Of a stretch of 64,000 nt of DNA, positions 59,859 to 64,000 are shown one piece after another. The notes under the pieces were generated by a model, which saw nothing but the letters and a program-made list of their open reading frames with translations, had not been told where the DNA came from and made no database searches. Position numbers and translations under genes: made by a program. Origin of the DNA: Proteobacteria bacterium ST_bin14. GTDB lineage: Bacteria > Pseudomonadota > Alphaproteobacteria > Sphingomonadales > Sphingomonadaceae. How positions within the stretch are numbered: the first letter of the stretch is position 1; every line of letters begins with the position of its first letter. The stretch covers positions 114,787 through 178,786 of the forward strand of contig MSXR01000011.1 of the NCBI GenBank assembly GCA_002083655.1, written 5' to 3'.

Positions 59859-60146
59859 ATGGCATCGCTATGGCAGGATTTCGTCGATACGGTTGACGCG
59901 CAAATCAGCGTAAATGACAGGCTGTTTTGGGCCGTGGATTTCGGGGCATTAATAGCTTGGCCGTTCATACCCTTCTTCGTCCTTGTTTTTCTTGCTGACC
60001 CACCTTCCACGTCAGCGAACGTCATAGCCGCAGCGATGCTGATTTTCGAGGTCTGGTGGACAATCTTCCTGTTCCGTCGTCGAGCCACCAAGAAACGTAA
60101 ATGGGTCGAGCCATCGCGATTTTCCGACGAGAACAGCGGTTACTGA
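59859..60146 (+). CDS. Small two-helix membrane protein of unknown function
   Basis: A 95-residue protein with two membrane helices (ALIAWPFIPFFVLVFLA and ANVIAAAMLIFEVWWTIFLF) and a basic C-terminal tail (RRRATKKRKW). The ATG at 59859 is chosen; an ATG 12 codons upstream is also in frame. No family recognised. It stands alone between tRNA-Met and the 2'-5' RNA ligase-like gene. Confidence 0.65.
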   Translation: MASLWQDFVDTVDAQISVNDRLFWAVDFGALIAWPFIPFFVLVFLADPPSTSANVIAAAMLIFEVWWTIFLFRRRATKKRKWVEPSRFSDENSGY

Positions 60147-60268
60147 CTGTCTAGTTTCTTAGTGGCTGTGCCCAAATGCCGGCTTGCCGCAAACCACCCA
60201 CACCCGGCCATTCGGCCCTTGTGACGATAGTGGTCGTTTATGGGTTCACGGCCTAAAGTCATCCCGCT

Positions 60269-60796
60269 TTAGCGAAACATGTGGCGCGATAGCGGCTCCC
60301 ACGGGCCACCGCGATACCACCATGTCGCCAGCCCGGCGATTGCCACCGGGCGCGGGCGAAAATCGGCATTCAGCGCGGTCAGCAGCGCCTTGGCGTCAGC
60401 CGGGGGCACTTTGTTCTGGATGGTCACATGCGGTCGCCACGGGGCGGCATCCTGCGGGATCAGCATTGCGGCAAAGCAATCCGCCAGCCGCGCGCGAATA
60501 TCCGCCAGATCAGGCGAATCGATTCGAAACGCGGTGCCACCGCCCAGAGACATCAGCCCGGTTACGCGCGCAGCCGGTGCCGGAACACCGCGCGTTTCAG
60601 CGATCAGCCGCTGGCGCAGTTCATTTTCCAGCAACGGGCTCAGATGATGAAACATCGTCAGATGCGCGGCCAACTGGTTGCGTTCGGGCGGAAAATGCGC
60701 GCGGCGCAGGCCATCAAACCAGGCATGATCCTGCTTGCCGAACAGCGCGGTGACGATAATCGGGCCGCCACCGGCAGCGACATCACCGCCGCTCAA
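60269..60796 (-). CDS. 2'-5' RNA ligase / cyclic phosphodiesterase family protein
   Basis: A 175-residue 2H-superfamily protein with two HxT motifs, HLTMFHHL and HVTIQNKV, and the IIVTALFGKQD start of the fold. Members act on 2',3'-cyclic phosphates or 2'-5' bonds in RNA. The TTG at 60796 overlaps the kup stop as TTGA and is preceded by GGTGGAGAT; no ATG is suitably placed. It is translationally coupled to kup. Confidence 0.85.
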   Translation of the reverse strand: MSGGDVAAGGGPIIVTALFGKQDHAWFDGLRRAHFPPERNQLAAHLTMFHHLSPLLENELRQRLIAETRGVPAPAARVTGLMSLGGGTAFRIDSPDLADIRARLADCFAAMLIPQDAAPWRPHVTIQNKVPPADAKALLTALNADFRPRPVAIAGLATWWYRGGPWEPLSRHMFR

Positions 60797-62742
60797 ATCT
60801 CCACCTGGCTCCCCAGCTCGACCACACGATTGGTGGGCAGGCGGAAAAACTCCATCGCGCTTTCGGCGTTGCGCAGCATCCACGCGAACAGCTTTTCCCG
60901 CCAGATCATCATGCCGGGATGGTCCGACGCCAGCAATGTCTGGCGCGACAGGAAGAAACTGGTGTCCATCATCCGGAAATCGGCGCCGCACTGATCAATC
61001 CGGGCCAGCGCTGCCGGCACATCGGGTTCCTGCATGAAACCATATTTCAGGATCATCCGGTGAAACCCATTGTCGAGATTTTCCAGGTGGCAGCGGCCAT
61101 CGTCAGGGCAATAGGGTTCATCCATAATCTTGACGGTCAGCAGGATGATGCGTTCATGCAGCACCTTATTATGCTTCAGATTATGGAGCAGGGCGTGCGG
61201 CACGCCCTCTGCCGTTGACGTCATGAACACCGCAGTGCCGGGAACGCGGGTGGCAGCGCTGGCGGCTGACTGGATAAATACCTTCATCGGCATCGCCGAA
61301 TCGCGCATGCGCTCGATCATCAGTTTGCGGCCCTTTGACCACGTCGTCAGGAACGTGAAGATGATCAGCCCGATCAGCAGCGGAAACCAGCCGCCATCCG
61401 GCACCTTGGTCAGGTTGGCCGCCAGATAGGCCCCATCCACGATGAACAGCACGATCAGCAAGGGCACGGCAAAATAGCGCGGCCAGTTCCATAGCTGGAA
61501 CAGCACCACCGCCAGCAGGCAAGTGTCAATCGTCATCGCGCCCGTCACCGCAATGCCATACGCAGATGTCAGGTTCGACGATGTCCGGAAAGCGAGCACC
61601 AGCACCAGCACCATCACCAGCAGCGCCCAGTTGACGATCGGGATATAGATTTGCCCCGCAGTCGATGCGCTGGTGTGCTCAATCCGCAGCCGCGGGATGA
61701 AGCCGAGCTGGATCGCTTGCTGCGTGACCGAGAATGCACCCGAAATCACGGCCTGGCTGGCGATGATCGCCGCCATCGTGGCCAAGATCACCAGCGGCAG
61801 CCGCAACACTTCAGGCGCGAGCAAATAAAACGGGCTTTCCAGCGCCGTCATGCCATCACGCGACAGCAGCGCGCCCTGCCCCATATAATTAAGGATCAGC
61901 GCGGGCAGAACGAAATACAGCCATGACCGGCCAATCGGCTTGCGCCCGAAATGGCCCATATCGGCATATAGCGCCTCTGCCCCCGTGACGGCCAACACCA
62001 CAGATCCAAGCGCCAGGAATGCCCTGAGCGGATCATGCGCAAAAAACTGAAAGGCATAGGTGGGTGATAGCGCCCAAAGGATTTCCGGCGATTTTGCAAT
62101 GCTGATAACGCCCAGCGCAGCGATGGTGACGAAATACAGCAGCATGATGGGGCCAAAGAACAACCCGACCTTGGCCGTGCCGCTGCGCTGGATTGAAAAC
62201 AGCCCGATGATGATCACAACCGCCAGGGGCAGCACCAACGCCCCAAATGATGGTGCCGCGATCGTCAGCCCTTCCACCGCGCCAAGCACCGACACCGCCG
62301 GCGTAATCATGCTGTCGCCATAAAAAAGCGCGGTGGCGAATACGCCGAGCAGGATGATCCCCTGGCTCCACCGCTGCCCCTTGGTGCGACCGGAAACCAG
62401 CGCGAGCAGCGCCAGGCTGCCGCCCTCGCCCTTATTGTCCGCCCGCATGATGATGGCGACATATTTAAGGCTCACCACGATCATCATCGACCAGAAAATC
62501 AGGCTGACGACGCCCATGATATGCAGCGTATCCAGCGCGAGTTTATGGTGCCCGGCAAAGGTTTCGCGAAACGCATAAAGCGGGCTGGTGCCGATATCGC
62601 CAAACACCACGCCAATCGCGCTGACCGCCAGCTTGATCGGCCCATCCTTATGATGCCCGCCCCCCGGCCCATCCTTATGATGCCCGCCACCCTGCCCGGT
62701 GGGCGCGGCTTGCGGGTCGCCGTCCGCGATGGCGTCGCTCAC
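60793..62742 (-). CDS. kup: Potassium uptake protein Kup
   Basis: A KUP/HAK potassium-proton symporter of about 649 residues with some twelve helices and the family stretches GVVFGDIGTSPLYAFRE, DNKGEGGSLALLAL and GAEALYADMGHFG. The GTG at 62742 gives VSDAIADGDPQ, more likely than an upstream ATG at 62850. The cytoplasmic N-terminus carries two copies of GGGHHKDGP, the product of a 27-base tandem duplication. The downstream gene overlaps by four bases. Confidence 0.92.
   Translation of the reverse strand: MSDAIADGDPQAAPTGQGGGHHKDGPGGGHHKDGPIKLAVSAIGVVFGDIGTSPLYAFRETFAGHHKLALDTLHIMGVVSLIFWSMMIVVSLKYVAIIMRADNKGEGGSLALLALVSGRTKGQRWSQGIILLGVFATALFYGDSMITPAVSVLGAVEGLTIAAPSFGALVLPLAVVIIIGLFSIQRSGTAKVGLFFGPIMLLYFVTIAALGVISIAKSPEILWALSPTYAFQFFAHDPLRAFLALGSVVLAVTGAEALYADMGHFGRKPIGRSWLYFVLPALILNYMGQGALLSRDGMTALESPFYLLAPEVLRLPLVILATMAAIIASQAVISGAFSVTQQAIQLGFIPRLRIEHTSASTAGQIYIPIVNWALLVMVLVLVLAFRTSSNLTSAYGIAVTGAMTIDTCLLAVVLFQLWNWPRYFAVPLLIVLFIVDGAYLAANLTKVPDGGWFPLLIGLIIFTFLTTWSKGRKLMIERMRDSAMPMKVFIQSAASAATRVPGTAVFMTSTAEGVPHALLHNLKHNKVLHERIILLTVKIMDEPYCPDDGRCHLENLDNGFHRMILKYGFMQEPDVPAALARIDQCGADFRMMDTSFFLSRQTLLASDHPGMMIWREKLFAWMLRNAESAMEFFRLPTNRVVELGSQVEI
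62640..62692. repeat. 27-base tandem duplication in the kup N-terminal coding region
   Basis: Two copies of GGCCCATCCTTATGATGCCC lie in direct repeat, encoding a twice-repeated His-rich segment HHKDGP on the minus strand. The copies are nearly identical, so the duplication is recent or under selection. Confidence 0.75.
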
Positions 62743-62927
62743 GGGCGTTGCAGTCCGGCGGGATGGGAGATGGAAAAACGCATGGATGCCCGGTGGCCTC
62801 GCCCCGTTATCGGTGGAGCGCGCCCTAGCATGGGGCCAATGGCCGGGCAACGCCGCAATCGGGTGGGCGCGACAAGCCCAAGCCGGGCCGCTATAGCCCC
62901 CGCATCAACAAGATAAGGAGAGGGCAA

Positions 62928-64000
62928 ATGCGAGTCGGCGTCCCTAAAGAAATCAAAAACCACGAATATCGTGTCGGGCTGACGCCCGCGTCAGTCGCTG
63001 AACTGGTGCGCGCCGGGCACAGCGTATCGGTGCAGACCGGCGCTGGGTTGGGCATCGATTTTGAGGATTCAGATTATGTGGCCGCTGGTGCGCAGATCGT
63101 GGCGGATGCCGCAGCCGTGTTTGCCGCAACGGACATGATCGTGAAGGTGAAGGAGCCGCAGCCAAGCGAAATCGCGCTGCTGGAGCCGCGCCATCTGCTG
63201 TTCACCTACCTCCATCTGGCGGCGGACAAGCCACAGGCACTGGGCCTGATGGCATCGGGCGCGACCTGCATCGCGTATGAAACGGTGACGGCGGCGGATC
63301 GATCATTGCCGCTGCTGAAACCCATGTCCGAAGTCGCGGGGCGGATGTCGATTCAGGTGGGCGCGCATTATCTGGAAAAGGAACAGGGCGGCCGTGGTGT
63401 GCTGCTGGGCGGGGTGCCGGGCGTGGCACCGGCGCGGGTGGCAATCCTAGGCGGCGGCGTCTCTGGCGTGAATGCCGCACAAATGGCGGTCGGCATGCGC
63501 GCGGATGTCACCATTTATGACATCAACAATGCCCGACTGGCCGAACTCGACATGTTCTTTTCCAGCCAGATAAAGACGGCTTATGCCTCGTCAGCCGCCA
63601 TCGCGCATGCGGTGAAGAACGCGCATCTGGTGATCGGCGCGGTGCTGGTGCCCGGTGCCGCCGCGCCCAAGCTGGTGACGCGCGAAATGCTGAAAACGAT
63701 GAAGCGCGGATCAGTGCTGGTCGATATCGCGATTGATCAGGGCGGATGTTTCGAGACCAGCCACGCGACAACGCATGATGATCCCGTGTTCGAAGTCGAC
63801 GGCGTGATCCATTACTGTGTCGCGAACATGCCCGGCGCGGTCGCGCGCACCAGCGCCTTTGCGTTGAACAACGCGACGCTGCCGTTCGTGCTGAAGCTGG
63901 CGACGCACGGCGCAGAAGCAGCGATGGCCGCCGACCCGCATCTCGCGAATGGCTTGAACGTGTCAGGCGGCAAGATCAGGCACCAGGCGGTGGCGGATGC
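62928..64000 (+). CDS. ald: Alanine dehydrogenase, truncated by the window end
   Basis: Interconverts L-alanine and pyruvate with NAD. The 357 visible codons begin MRVGVPKEIKNHEYRVGLTP and include KVKEPQ, FTYLHLAAD and the NAD-binding AILGGGVSGVNAAQMAVGM, then DIAIDQGG. AAGGAG precedes the ATG at 62928. The family is about 371 residues, so around 14 residues lie beyond the window. Confidence 0.95.
   Translation, partial: MRVGVPKEIKNHEYRVGLTPASVAELVRAGHSVSVQTGAGLGIDFEDSDYVAAGAQIVADAAAVFAATDMIVKVKEPQPSEIALLEPRHLLFTYLHLAADKPQALGLMASGATCIAYETVTAADRSLPLLKPMSEVAGRMSIQVGAHYLEKEQGGRGVLLGGVPGVAPARVAILGGGVSGVNAAQMAVGMRADVTIYDINNARLAELDMFFSSQIKTAYASSAAIAHAVKNAHLVIGAVLVPGAAAPKLVTREMLKTMKRGSVLVDIAIDQGGCFETSHATTHDDPVFEVDGVIHYCVANMPGAVARTSAFALNNATLPFVLKLATHGAEAAMAADPHLANGLNVSGGKIRHQAVAD

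Noticed and set aside
62640..62692. Short direct repeats as a CRISPR or VNTR array
   Set aside because: Only two copies, in frame within kup, without spacers of CRISPR type and without cas genes.

Overview
The window is GC-rich chromosomal DNA from an alphaproteobacterium, most likely a sphingomonad (Sphingomonas or a close relative). The evidence is the mixture of gene types: a CckA-pathway phosphotransferase (chpT), an alphaproteobacterial RpoH, an exosortase A (XrtA) polysaccharide cluster of the kind common in sphingomonads, a short SRP RNA, and an ornithine decarboxylase next to a deoxyhypusine-synthase homologue, which fits the homospermidine content of many Sphingomonas. No species assignment is possible from sequence reading alone. 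I see no prophage, transposase, integrase or CRISPR array; most of the window is dense housekeeping DNA with many 4-base start/stop overlaps.

Layout. 1-4000 (minus): ffh, rpsP, rimM, a VapBC toxin-antitoxin pair, trmD and the first codons of rplS, read as one operon. 4204-5886: a membrane GGDEF/EAL protein. 5976-8774: mtaB, ftsY and yciB/ispZ. 8859-9479: sodB. 9598-13994: the phage-shock region, with pspF diverging from a sigma-54 promoter that drives a 52-residue peptide, pspA, pspB, pspC and four extra small membrane coiled-coil proteins, then sufE. 13979-17282: a thioredoxin-like ferredoxin, a J-domain protein, and a SulP anion transporter coupled to a beta-carbonic anhydrase. 17324-17739: RNase P RNA. 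17807-19401: an AmpD-like amidase and a DMT transporter. 19445-25321 (minus): chpT-cheA-cheW-cheY-cheB-cheR. 25365-31923: a JAMM protease, rluD, rpoH, mtgA, a small membrane protein, ybaB, dnaX and an unknown membrane protein. 32086-32178: SRP RNA. 32215-36689: a basic secreted protein, a ferredoxin, two cysteine desulfurases in tandem, an alpha/beta hydrolase and two small hypotheticals. 36837-40878: a threonine-dehydratase-like enzyme, the decarboxylase/DHS-like polyamine pair and a MAPEG protein.

40875-58267 is a large exosortase A gene cluster. The minus-strand arm runs from an acyl-CoA ligase and a PLP decarboxylase through polysaccharide export, chain-length, tyrosine-kinase, outer-membrane-barrel, ATPase, deacetylase, FemAB-like and glycosyltransferase genes to the exosortase and an asparagine-synthase-like amidotransferase. 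A divergent plus-strand arm carries an acyl carrier protein and two hydrolases. Together they look like an envelope polysaccharide export pathway with an acyl or aminoacyl activation branch. No PEP-CTERM substrate lies in the window. 58280-64000 holds trxB, tRNA-Met, a small membrane protein, a 2'-5' RNA ligase-like protein, kup and most of ald.

The most unusual points are the array of four additional PspB-like coiled-coil proteins in the psp operon, a short peptide gene followed by an intrinsic terminator ahead of pspA, VapBC lodged inside the ribosomal-protein/tRNA-methylase operon, two intrinsic terminators that contain the start codon or ribosome binding site of the next gene, and an SRP RNA promoter packed inside a palindrome.
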